From positions 97,469,676-97,533,675 of the forward strand of contig OV050031.1 of assembly GCA_920105625.2 (NCBI GenBank): a stretch of DNA of 64,000 nucleotides, written 5' to 3'. The stretch's first letter is position 1. Every line of letters begins with the position of its first letter. Made by a program: the position numbers and the translations under genes. Of this stretch, positions 26,601 through 37,744 are shown in pieces. The DNA comes from Clusia tigrina. Taxonomy: Eukaryota; Arthropoda; Insecta; Diptera; Clusiidae. The notes beneath the pieces are model-generated. The model searched no databases and was not told where the DNA came from. It saw nothing but the letters and a program-made list of their open reading frames with translations.

Positions 26601-27348
26601 AAATTGACAAGAGGCTCGAGTGATTTATTGTTACAAAATTTCAAGGTTTTATGACGCTCCAGTAAAAAGTTACAAGCATTTGTATGTTGCAAACTTTGAT
26701 AGGTGTAGGACGTACCGTATAGAAGTTAGGGCCATTTGAAGCTTTATCAGTGTTTGATTTGGGTCTCAAGGGTAGCATAGCTTTGAGCGATACCTTAAAT
26801 TGACAAGAGGCTCGAGTACTTTATTGTTACAAAATTTCAAGGTTTTATGATGCTCCAGTAAAAAGTTACAAGCATTTGTATGTTGCAAACTTTGATAGGT
26901 GTAGGACGTATCGTATAGAAGTTAGGGATATTTGAAGTTTTATCAGTGTTTGATTTGGGTCTCAAGGGTAGCATAGCTTTGAGCGATAGCTTAAATTGAC
27001 AAGAGGCTCGAGTACTTTATTGTTACAAAATTTCAAGGTTTTATGACGCTCCAGTAAAAAGTTACAAGCATTTGTATGTTGCAAACTTTGATAGGTGCAG
27101 GACGTACCGTATAGAACTTAGGGCCATTTGAAGTTTTATCAGTGTTTGATTTGGGACTCAAGGGTAGCATAGCTTTGAGCGTTAGCTTAAATTTACAATA
27201 GGCTCGAGTGCTTTATTGTTACAAAATTTCCAGGTTTTATGACGCTCCAGTAAAAAGTTACAAGCATTTGTATGTTGCAAACTTTGATAGGTGTAGGACG
27301 TACCGTATAGAAATTAGGGCCATTTGAAGTTTTATCAGTGTTTGATTT
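23625..27348 (+). repeat. 19-monomer HOR (3,724 bp), copy 1
   Basis: Landmarks recur 3,724 bp later, exactly 19 x 196: GTTTTATTAG at 24197/27921, GCAAATTTTG at 24339/28063 and 24731/28455, the C-type GTTTTAT at 25380/29104, GGGATTTAAG at 25977/29701, and the GAGTGATTTATT variant at 26621/30345. Near the right end this copy has one more monomer than copy 2: the GTGCAGGACG landmark at 27093 recurs after 3,528 bp (18 monomers). A GAAGCTTTATC monomer appears twice here (near 26.35 and 26.74 kb) but once in copy 2, which explains the difference. Confidence 0.88.
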
Positions 27349-27421
27349 GGGATTTAAGGGTAGCATAGCTTTGAGCGATAGCTTAAATTGACACGACGCT
27401 CGAGTACTTTATTGTTACAAA
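27226..27421 (+). repeat. Hybrid monomer at the 19-monomer HOR joint
   Basis: The front has the ATTTCCAGG and GAAATTAGGG variants, like the monomer at about 30.76 and 34.28 kb. The back has GGGATTTAAGG and GACACGACGCTCG, as in the GTAGAGAAGTT family. Elsewhere the front continues with GGGTCTCAAGG. The switch, between monomer positions 88 and 127, falls exactly where copy 2 of the 3,724-bp unit begins, so this monomer records the joining event. Confidence 0.83.
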
Positions 27422-30400
27422 ATTTCAAGGTTTTATGACGCTCCAGTGAAAAGTTACAAGCATTTGTATGTTGCAAACTTTGATAGGTGTAGGACGTACC
27501 GTATAGAAGTTAGGGCCATTTGAAGTTTTATCAGTGTTTGATTTGGGTCTCAAGGGTAGCATAGCTTTGAGCGATAGCTTAAATTGACAAGAGGCTCGAG
27601 TACTTTATTGTTACAAAATTTCAAGGTTTTATGACGCTCCAGTAAAAAGTTACAAGCATTTGTATGTTGCAAACTTTGATAGGTGTAGGACGTACCGTAT
27701 AGAACTTAGGGCCATTTGAAGTTTTATCAGTGTTTGATTTGGGTCTCAAGGGTAGCATAGCTTTGAGCGATAGCTTAAATTGACAAGAGGCTCGAGTACT
27801 TTATTGTTACAAAATTTCAAGGTTTTATGACGCTCCAGTAAAAAGTTACAAGCATTTGTATGTTGCAAACTTTGATAGGTGTAGGACGTACCGTATAGAA
27901 CTTAGGGCCATTTGAAGTTTTATTAGTGTTTGATTTGGGTCTCAAGGGTAGCATAGCTTTGAGCGTTAGCTTAAATTGACAAGAGGCTCGAGTGCTTTAT
28001 TGTTACAAAATTTCAAGGTTTTATGACGCTCCAGTGAAAAGTTACAAGCATTTGTATGTTGCAAATTTTGATAGGTGTAGGACGTACCGTATAGAAGTTA
28101 GGGCCATTTGAAGTTTTATCAGTGTTTGATTTGGGTCTCAAGGGTAGCATAGCTTTGAGCGATAGCTTAAATTGACAAGAGGCTCGAGTACTTTATTGTT
28201 ACAAAATTTTAAGGTTTTATGACGCTCCAGTAAAAAGTTACAAGCATTTGTATGTTGCAAACTTTGATAGGTGTAGGACGTACCGTATAGAACTTAGGGC
28301 CATTTGAAGTTTTATTAGTGTTTGATTTGGGTCTCAAGGGTAGCATAGCTTTGAGCGTTAGCTTAAATTGACAAGAGGCTCGAGTGCTTTATTGTTAAAA
28401 AATTTCAAGGTTTTATGACGCTCCAGTGAAAAGTTACAAGCATTTGTATGTTGCAAATTTTGATAGGTGTATTACGTACCGTATAGAAGTTAGGGCCATT
28501 TGAAGTTTTATCAGTGTTTGATTTGGGTCTCAAGGGTAGCATAGCTTTGAGCGATAGCTTAAATTGACAAGAGGCTCGAGTACTTTATTGTTACAAAATT
28601 TCAAGGTTTTATGACGCTCCAGTAAAAAGTTACAAGCATTTGTATGTTGCAAACTTTGATAGGTGTAGGACGTACCGTATAGAACTTAGGGCCATTTGAA
28701 GTTTTATCAGTGTTTGATTTGGGTCTCAAGGGTAGCATAGCTTTGAGCGATAGCTTAAATTGACAAGAGGCTCGAGTACTTTATTGTTACAAAATTTCAA
28801 GGTTTTATGACGCTCCAGTAAAAAGTTACAAGCATTTGTATGTTGCAAACTTTGATAGGTGTAGGACGTACCGTATAGAAGTTAGGGCCATTTGAAGTTT
28901 TATCAGCGTTTGATTTGGGTCTCAAGGGTAGCATAGCTTTGAGCGATAGCTTAAATTGACAAGAGGCTCGAGTACTTTATTGTTACAAAATTTCAAGGTT
29001 TTATGACGCTCCAGTGAAAAGTTACAAGCATTTATATGTTGCAAACTTTGATAGGTGTAGGACGTACCGTATAGAATTTAGGGCCATTTGAAGTTTTATC
29101 AGTGTTTTATTTGGGACTTAAGGGTAGCATAGCTTTGAGCGATAGCTTAAATTGACAAGAGGCTCGAGTACTTTATTGTTACAAAATTTCAAGGTTTTAT
29201 GACGCTCCAGTAAAAAGTTACAAGCATTTGTATGTTGCAAACTTTGATAGGTGTAGAACGTACTGTATAGAAGTTAGGGCCATTTGAAGTTTTATCAGTG
29301 TTTGATTTGGGACTTAAGGGTAGAATAGCTTTGAGCGATAACTTAAATTGACAAGAGGCTCGAGTACTTTATTGTTACAAAATTTCAAGGTTTTATGACG
29401 CTCCAGTAAAAAGTTACAAGCATTTATATGTTGCAAACTTTGATAGGTGTAGGACGTACCGTATAGAAGTTAGGGCCATTTGAAGTTTTATCAGTGTTTG
29501 ATTTGGGACTTAAGGGTAGCATAGCTTTGAGCGATAGCTTAAATTGACAAGAGGCTCGAGTACTTTATTGTTACAAAATTTCAAGGTTTTATGACGCTCC
29601 AGTAAAAAGTTACAAGCATTTGTATGTTGCAAACTTTGATAGGTGTAGGACGTACTGTAGAGAAGTTAGGGCCATTTGAAGTTTTATCAGTGTTTGATTT
29701 GGGATTTAAGGGTAGCATAGCTTTGAGCGATAGCTTAAATTGACAAGACGCTCGAGTACTTTATTGTTACAAAATTTCAAGGTTTTATGACGCTCCAGTA
29801 AAAAGTTACAAGCATTTGTATGTTGCAAACTTTGATAGGTGTAGGACGTACCGTATAGAACTTAGGGCCATTTGAAGTTTTATCAGTGTTTGATTTGGGA
29901 CTCAAGGGTAGCATAGCTTTGAGCGTTAGCTTAAATTGACAAGAGGCTCGAGTGCTTTATTGTTACAAAATTTCAAGGTTTTATGACGCTCCAGTAAAAA
30001 GTTACAAGCATTTGTATGTTGCAAACTTTGATAGGTGTAGGACGTACCGTATAGAAGTTAGGGCCATTTGAAGCTTTATCAGTGTTTGATTTGGGTCTCA
30101 AGGGTAGCATAGCTTTGAGCGATACCTTAAATTGACAAGAGGCTCGAGTACTTTATTGTTACAAAATTTCAAGGTTTTATGATGCTCCAGTAAAAAGTTA
30201 CAAGCATTTGTATGTTGCAAACTTTGATAGGTGTAGGACGTACTGTATAGAACTTAGGGCCATTTGAAGTTTTATGAGTGTTTGATTTGGGACTCAAGGG
30301 TAGCATAGCTTTGAGCGTTAGCTTAAATTGACAAGAGGCTCGAGTGATTTATTGTTACAAAATTTCAAGGTTTTATGACGCTCCAGTAAAAAGTTACAAG

Positions 30401-31072
30401 CATTTGTATGTTGCAAACTTTGATAGGTGTAGGACGTATCGTATAGAAGTTAGGGATATTTGAAGTTTTATCAGTGTTTGATTTGGGTCTCAAGGGTAGC
30501 ATAGCTTTGAGCGATAGCTTAAATTGACAAGAGGCTCGAGTACTTTATTGTTACAAAATTTCAAGGTTTTATGACGCTCCAGTAAAAAGTTACAAGCATT
30601 TGTATGTTGCAAACTTTGATAGGTGCAGGACGTACCGTATAGAACTTAGGGCCATTTGAAGTTTTATCAGTGTTTGATTTGGGACTCAAGGGTAGCATAG
30701 CTTTGAGCGTTAGCTTAAATTTACAAGAGGCTCGAGTGCTTTATTGTTACAAAATTTCCAGGTTTTATGACGCTCCAGTAAAAAGTTACAAGCATTTGTA
30801 TGTTGCAAACTTTGATAGGTGTAGGACGTACCGTATAGAAATTAGGGCCATTTGAAGTTTTATCAGTGTTTGATTTGGGTCTCAAGGGTAGCATAGCTTT
30901 GAGCGATAGCTTAAATTGACAAGAGGCTCGAGTACTTTATTGTTACAAAATTTCAAGGTTTTATGATGCTCCAGTAAAAAGTTACAAGCATTTGTATGTT
31001 GCAAACTTTGATAGGTGTAGGACGTACTGTATAGAACTCAGGGCCATTTGAAGTTTTATCAGTGTTTGATTT
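27349..31072 (+). repeat. 19-monomer HOR (3,724 bp), copy 2
   Basis: Second copy of the 19-monomer unit. Sampled stretches are nearly identical to copy 1, with occasional differences such as GTATTACGTACC near 28468. Shared private changes, including the TTAAAAAATTTC junctions (near 24.67 and 28.39 kb) and the GGTAGAATAGC variant (near 25.60 and 29.32 kb), make recent duplication of the whole block the simplest explanation. The copy carries a 61-codon open frame at 30670-30855 because TTGACA became TTTACA. Confidence 0.88.
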
Positions 31073-34000
31073 GGGACTCAAGGGTAGCATAGCTTTGAGC
31101 GTTAGCTTAAATTGACAAGAGGCTCGAGTGCTTTATTGTTACAAAATTTTCAAGGTTTTATGACGCTCCAGTAAAAAGTTACAAGCATTTGTATGTTGCA
31201 AACTTTGATAGGTGTAGGACGTACCGTATAGAACTTAGGGCCATTTGAAGTTTTATCAGAGTTTGATTTGGGTCTCAAGGTTGGCATAGCTTTGAGCGTT
31301 AGCTTAAATTGACAAGAGGCTCGAGTGCTTTATTGTTACAAAATTTCAAGGTTTTATGACGCTCCAGTAAAAAGTTACAAGCATTTGTATGTTGCAAACT
31401 TTGATAGGTGTAGGACGTACCGTATAGAAGTTAGGGCCATTTTAAGTTTTATCAGTGTTTGATTTGGGTCTCAAGGGTAGCATAGCTTTGAGCGATAGCT
31501 TAAATTGACAAGAGGCTCGAGTACTTTATTGTTACAAAATTTCAAGGTTTTATGATGCTCCAGTAAAAAGTTACAAGCATTTGTATGTTGCAAACTTTGA
31601 TAGGTGTAGGACGTACTGTATAGAACTTAGGGCCATTTGAAGTTTTATCAGTATTTGATTTGGGACTCAAGGGTAGCATAGCTTTGAGCGTTAGCTTAAA
31701 TTGACAAGAGGCTCGAGTGCTTTATTGTTACAAAATGTTCAAGGTTTTATGCCGCTCCAGTAAAAAGTTACAAGCATTTGTATGTTGCAAACTTTGATAG
31801 GTGTAGGACGTACCGTATAGAAGTTAGGGCCATTTGAAGTTTTATCAGTGTTTGATTTGGGTCTCAAGGGTAGCATAGCTTTGAGCGATAGCTTAAATTG
31901 ACAAGAGGCTCGAGTACTTTATTGTTACAAAATTTCAAGGTTTTATGACGCTCCAGTAAAAAGTTACAAGCATTTGTATGTTGCAAACTTTGATAGGTGT
32001 AGGACGTACCGTATAGAACTTAGGGCCATTTGAAGTTTTATCAGTGTTTGATTTGGGTCTCAAGGGTAGCATAGCTTTGAGCGATAGCTTAAATTGACAA
32101 GAGGCTCGAGTACTTTATTGTTACAAAATTTCAAGGTTTTATGACGCTCCAGTAAAAAGTTACAAGCATTTGTATGTTGCAAACTTTGATAGGTGTAGGA
32201 CGTACCGTATAGAACTTGGGGCCATTTGAAGTTTTATTAGTGTTTGATTTGGGTCTCAAGGGTAGCATAGCTTTGAGCGTTAGCTTAAATTGACAAGAGG
32301 CTCGAGTGCTTTATTGTTACAAAATTTCAAGGTTTTATGACGCTCCAGTGAAAAGTTACAAGCATTTGTATGTTGCAAATTTTGATAGGTGTAGGACGTA
32401 CCGTATAGAAGTTAGGGCCATTTGAAGTTTTATCAGTGTTTGATTTGGGTCTCAAGGGTAGCATAGCTTTGAGCGATAGCTTAAATTGACAAGAGGCTCG
32501 AGTACTTTATTGTTACAAAATTTCAAGGTTTTATGACGCTCCAGTAAAAAGTTACAAGCATTTGTATGTTGCAAACTTTGATAGGTGTAGGACGTACCGT
32601 ATAGAACTTAGGGCCATTTGAAGTTTTATCAGTGTTTGATTTGGGTCTCAAGGGTAGCATAGCTTTGAGCGATAGCTTAAATTGACAAGAGGCTCGAGTA
32701 CTTTATTTTTACAAAATTTCAAGGTTTTATGACGCTCCAGTAAAAAGTTACAAGCATTTGTATGTTGCAAACTTTGATAGGTGTAGGACGTACCGTATAG
32801 AACTTAGGGCCATTTGAAGTTTTATCAGTGTTTGATTTGGGTCTCAAGGGTAGCATAGCTTTGAGCGTTAGCTTAAATTGACAAGAGGCTCGAGTGCTTT
32901 ATTGTTACAAAATTTCAAGGTTTTATGACGCTCCAGTAAAAAGTTACAAGCATTTGTATGTTGCAAGCTTTGATAGGTGTAGGACGTACTGTACAGAACT
33001 TAGGGCCATTTGTAGTTTTATCAGTGTTTGATTTGGGACTCAAGGGTAGCATAGCTTTGAGCGTTAGCTTAAATTGACAAGAGGCTCGAGTGCTTTATTG
33101 TTACAAAATTTCAAGGTTTTATGACGCTCCAGTAAAAAGTTACAAGCATTTGTATGTTGCAAACTTTGATAGGTGTTGGACGTACCGTATAGAAGTTAGG
33201 GCCATTTGAAGTTTTATCAGTGTTTGATTTGGGTCTCAAGGGTAGCATAGCTTTGAGCGATAGCTTAAATTGACAAGAGGCTCGAGTACTTTATTGTTAC
33301 AAAATTTCAAGATTTTATGACGCTCCAGTAAAAAGTTACAAGCATTTGTATGTTGCAAACTTTGATAGGTGTAGGACGTACCGTATAGAACTTAGGGCCA
33401 TTTGAAGTTTTATCAGTGTTTGATTTGGGACTCAAGGGTAGCATAGCTTTGAGCGTTAGCTTAAATTGACAAGAGGCTCGAGTGCTTTATTGTTACAAAA
33501 TTTCAAGGTTTTATGACGCTCCAGTAAAAAGTTACAAGCATTTGTATGTTGCAAACTTTGATAGGTGTAGGACGTACTGTATAGAAGTTAGGGCCATTTG
33601 AAGTTTTATCAGTGTTTGATTTGGGTCTCAAGGGTAGCATAGCTTTGAGCGATAGCTTAAATTGACAAGAGGCTCGAGTACTTTATTGTTACAAAATTTC
33701 AAGGTTTTATGATGCTCCAGTAAAAAGTTACAAGCATTTGTATGTTGCAAACTTTGATAGGTGTAGGACGTACTGTATAGAACTTAGGGCCATTTGAAGT
33801 TTTATGAGTGTTTGATTTGGGACTCAAGGGTAGCATAGCTTTGAGCGTTAGCTTAAATTGACAAGAGGCTCGAGTGCTTTATTGTTACAAAATTTCAAGG
33901 TTTTATGACGCTCCAGTAAAAAGTTACAAGCATTTGTATGTTGCAAACTTTGATAGGTGTAGGACGTATCGTATAGAAGTTAGGGATATTTGAAGTTTTA

Positions 34001-34789
34001 TCAGTGTTTGATTTGGGTCTCAAGGGTAGCATAGCTTTGAGCGATAGCTTAAATTGACAAGAGGCTCGAGTACTTTATTGTTACAAAATTTCAAGGTTTT
34101 ATGACGCTCCAGTAAAAACTTACAAGCATTTGTATGTTGCAAACTTTGATAGGTGTAGGACGTACCGTATAGAACTTAGGGCCATTTGAAGTTTTATCAG
34201 TGTTTGATTTGGGACTCAAGGGTAGCATAGCTTTGAGCGTTAGCTTAAATTGACAAGAGGCTCGAGTGCTTTATTGTTACAAAATTTCCAGGTTTTATGA
34301 CGCTCCAGTAAAAAGTTACAAGCATTTGTATGTTGCAAACTTTGATAGGTGTAGGACGTACCGTATAGAAATTAGGGCCATTTGAAGTTTTATCAGTGTT
34401 TGATTTGGGTCTCAAGGGTAGCATAGCTTTGAGCGATAGCTTAAATTGACAAGAGGCTCGAGTATTTTATTGTTACAAAATTTCAAGGTTTTATGATGCT
34501 CCAGTAAAAAGTTACAAGCATTTGTATGTTGCAAACTTTGATAGGTGTAGGACGTACTGTATAGAACTCAGGGCCATTTGAAGTTTTATCAGTGTTTGAT
34601 TTGGGACTCAAGGGTAGCATAGCTTTGAGCGTTAGCTTAAATTGACAAGAGGCTCGAGTGCTTCATTGTTACAAAATTTTCAAGGTTTTATGACGCTCCA
34701 GTAAAAAGTTACAAGCATTTGTATGTTGCAAACTTTGATAGGTGTAGGACGTACCGTATAGAACTTAGGGCCATTTGAAGTTTTATCAG
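31073..34789 (+). repeat. Diverged third copy of the 19-monomer HOR
   Basis: Several landmarks of the preceding block return: GTTTTATTAG at 32235 and GCAAATTTTG at 32377 (22 and 20 monomers plus two bases after their copy 2 counterparts), GTATCGTATAG at 33966 and GAACTCAGGG at 34561. The last two are 3,530 bp after 30436 and 31031, which is 18 monomers plus two inserted bases. Single-base insertions in the junction A/T tract (near 31147, 31735 and 34677) account for the extra bases. A single A-to-G change creates the window's only HindIII-like AAGCTT that I noticed, near 32966. Confidence 0.75.
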
Positions 34790-36420
34790 AGTTTGATTTG
34801 GGTCTCAAGGTTGGCATAGCTTTGAGCGATAGCTTAAATTGACAAGAGGCTCGAGTACTTTATTGTTACAAAATTTCAAGGTTTTATGACGCTCCAGTAA
34901 AAAGTTACAAGCATTTGTATGTTGCAAACTTTGATAGCTGTAGGACGTACCGTATAGAAGTTAGGGCCATTTGAAATTTTATCAGTGTTTGATTTGGGTC
35001 TCAAGGGTAGCATAGCTTTGAGCGATAGCTTAAATTGACAAGAGGCTCGAGTACTTTATTGTTACAAAATTTCAAGGTTTTATGACGCTCCAGTAAAAAG
35101 TTACAAGCATTTGTATGTTGCAAACTTTGATAGGTGTAGGACGTACCGTATAGAAGTTAGGGCCATTTGAAGTTTTATCAGTGTTTGATTTGGGTCTCAA
35201 GGGTAGCATAGCTTTGAGCGATAGCTTAAATTGACAAGAGGCTCAAGTACTTTATTGTTACAAAATTTCAAGGTTTTATGATGCTCCAGTAAAAAGTTAC
35301 AAGCATTTGTATGTTGCAAACTTTGATAGGTGTAGGACGTACTGTATAGAACGTACCGTATAGAAGTTAGGGCCATTTGAAGTTTTATCAGTGTTTGATT
35401 TGGGTCTGAAGGGTAGCATAGCTTTGAGCGATAGCTTAAATTGACAAGAGGCTCGAGTACTTTATTGTTACAAAATTTCAAGGTTTTATGATGCTCCAGT
35501 AAAAAGTTACAAGCATTTGTATGTTGCAAACTTTGATAGGTGTAGGACGTACTGTATAGAACTTAGGGCCATTTGAAGTTTTATCAGTGTTTGATTTGGG
35601 ACTCAAGGGTAGCATAGCTTTGAGCGTTAGCTTAAATTGACCAGAGGCTCGAGTGCTTTATTGTTACAAAATTTTCAAGGTTTTATGACGCTCCAGTAAA
35701 AAGTTACAAGCATTTGTATGTTGCAAACTTTGATAGGTGTAGGACGTACCGTATAGAACTTAGGGCCATTTGAAGTTTTATCAGAGTTTGATTTGGGTCT
35801 CAAGGTTGGCATAGCTTTGAGCGATAGCTTAAATTGACAAGAGGCTCGAGTACTTTATTGTTACAAAATTTCAAGGTTTTATGACGCTCCAGTAAAAAGT
35901 TACAAGCATTTGTATGTTGCAAACTTTGATAGGTGTAGGACGTACCGTATAGAACTTAGGGCCATTTGAAGTTTTATCAGAGTTTGATTTTGGTCTCAAG
36001 GTTGGCATAGCTTTGAGCGATAGCTTAAATTGACAAGAGGCTCGAGTACTTTATTGTTACAAAATTTCAAGGTTTTATGACGCTCCAGTAAAAAGTTACA
36101 AGCATTTGTATGTTGCAAACTTTGATAGGTGTAGGACGTACCGTATAGAAGTTAGGGCCATTTGAAGTTTTATCAGTGTTTGATTTGAGACTCAAGGGTA
36201 GCATAGCTTTGAGCGTTAGCTTAAATTGACAAGAGGCTCGAGTGCTTTATTGTTACAAAATTTCAAGGTTTTATGACGCTCCAGTAAAAAGTTACAAGCA
36301 TTTGTATGTTGCAAACTTTGATAGGTGTAGGACGTACCGTATAGAAGTTAGGGCCTCTTGAAGTTTTATCAGTGTTTGATTTGGGTTTTAAGGGTAGCAT
36401 AGCTTTGAGCGATAGCTTAA
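34790..36420 (+). repeat. Cluster of AGGTTGGCATAGC monomers
   Basis: Monomers carrying CAGAGTTTGATTT together with AAGGTTGGCATAGC occur near 34790, 35786 and 35985. Earlier and later examples are near 31259, 38529 and 49309. Those near 35.8 and 36.0 kb are adjacent monomers, a local single-monomer duplication. The block also contains the 210-bp monomer annotated separately. Confidence 0.75.
35265..35474 (+). repeat. Long monomer, 210 bp: out-of-register B/A hybrid
   Basis: After GGACGTACTGTATAGAAC the sequence restarts at GTACCGTATAGAAG, so 14 bases are repeated. The left part is B-type (GATGC, ACTGT, GAAC) and the right part A-type (C79, G88, T127, A153, A181). The simplest reading is that a B monomer cut after position 88 was joined to an A monomer from position 75, with AC shared at the joint (near 35351-35352). 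This is the only out-of-register joint I found. The length 210 is divisible by three, so a minus-strand frame stays open across it and yields a 110-codon open frame at 35197-35529. It has no start context or composition suggesting a gene. Confidence 0.93.
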
Positions 36421-37744
36421 ATTGACAAGAGGCTCGAGTACTTTATTGTTACAAAATTTCAAGGTTTTAAGACGCTCCAGTAAAAAGTTACAAGCATTTG
36501 TATGTTGCAAACTTTGATAGGTGTAGGACGTACCGTATAGAACTTAGGGCCATTTGAAGTTTTATCAGTGTTTGATTTGGGACTCAAGGGTAGCATAGCT
36601 TTGAGCGTTAGCTTAAATTGACAAGAGGCTCGAGTGCTTTATTGTTACAAAATTTCAAGGTTTTATGACGCTCCAGTAAAAAGTTACAAGCATTTGTATG
36701 TTGCAAACTTTGATAGGTGTAGGACGTACCGTATAGAAGTTAGGGCCATTTGAAGTTTTATCAGTGTTTGATTTGGGTCTCAAGGGTAGCATAGCTTTGA
36801 GCGATAGCTTAAATTGACAAGAGGCTCGAGTACTTTATTGTTACAAAATTTCAAGGTTTTATGACGCTCCAGTAAAAAGTTACAAGCATTTGTATGTTGC
36901 AAACTTTGATAGGTGTAGGACGTACCGTATAGAAGTTAGGGCCATTTGAAGTTTTATCAGTGTTTGTTTTGGGTCTCAAGGGTAGCATAGCTTTGAGCGA
37001 TAGCTTAAATTGACAAGAGGCTCGAGTACTTTATTGTTACAAAATTTCAAGGTTTTATGATGCTCCAGTAAAAAGTTACAAGCATTTGTATGTTGCAAAC
37101 TTTGATAGGTGTAGGACGTACCGTATAGAAGTTAGGGATATTTGAAGTTTTATCAGTGTTTGATTTGGGTCTCAAGGGTAGCATAGCTTTGAGCGATAGC
37201 TTAAATTGACAAGAGGCTCGAGTACTTTATTGTTACAAAATTTCAAGGTTTTATGACGCTCCAGTAAAAAGTTACAAGCATTTGTATGTTGCAAACTTTG
37301 ATAGGTGTAGGACGTACCGTATAGAACTTAGGGCCATTTGAAGTTTTATCAGTGTTTGATTTGGGACTCAAGGGTAGCATAGCTTTGAGCGTTAGCTTAA
37401 ATTGACAAGAGGCTCGAGTGCTTTATTGTTACAAAAATTTCAAGGTTTTATGACGCTCCAGTAAAAAGTTACAAGCATTTGTATGTTGCAAACTTTGACA
37501 GGTGTAGGACGTACCGTATAGAAGTTAGGGCCATTTGAAGTTTTATCAGTGTTTGATTTGGGACTCAAGGGTAGCATAGCTTTGAGCGTTAGCTTAAATT
37601 GACAAGAGGCTCGAGTGCTTTATTGTTACAAAATTTCAAGGTTTTATGACGCTCCAGTAAAAAGTTACAAGCATTTGTATGTTACAAACTTTGATAGGTG
37701 TAGGACGTACCGTATAGAAGTTAGGGCCATTTGAAGTTTTATCA
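36421..37744 (+). repeat. Solo relative of the 12-monomer HOR
   Basis: About seven monomers show landmarks of the 12-monomer unit found at 42-49 kb in the same order: GTTTTAAGACGCTCC near 36466, AGGGATATTT near 37136, and the ACAAAAATTTC insertion near 37433. The corresponding features inside the HOR are near 42542, 43018 and 43313. This looks like a single, older or partial copy of that unit outside the amplified array. Confidence 0.7.

Noticed and set aside
35197..35529. 110-codon minus-strand open frame (and shorter ones at 1011-1229 and 19401-19637)
   Set aside because: These are low-complexity translations of two consecutive monomers made possible by length changes (the 14-bp insertion at 35.35 kb, the 11-bp deletion at 19.52 kb). 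The protein repeats itself once per monomer and has no recognisable domain.
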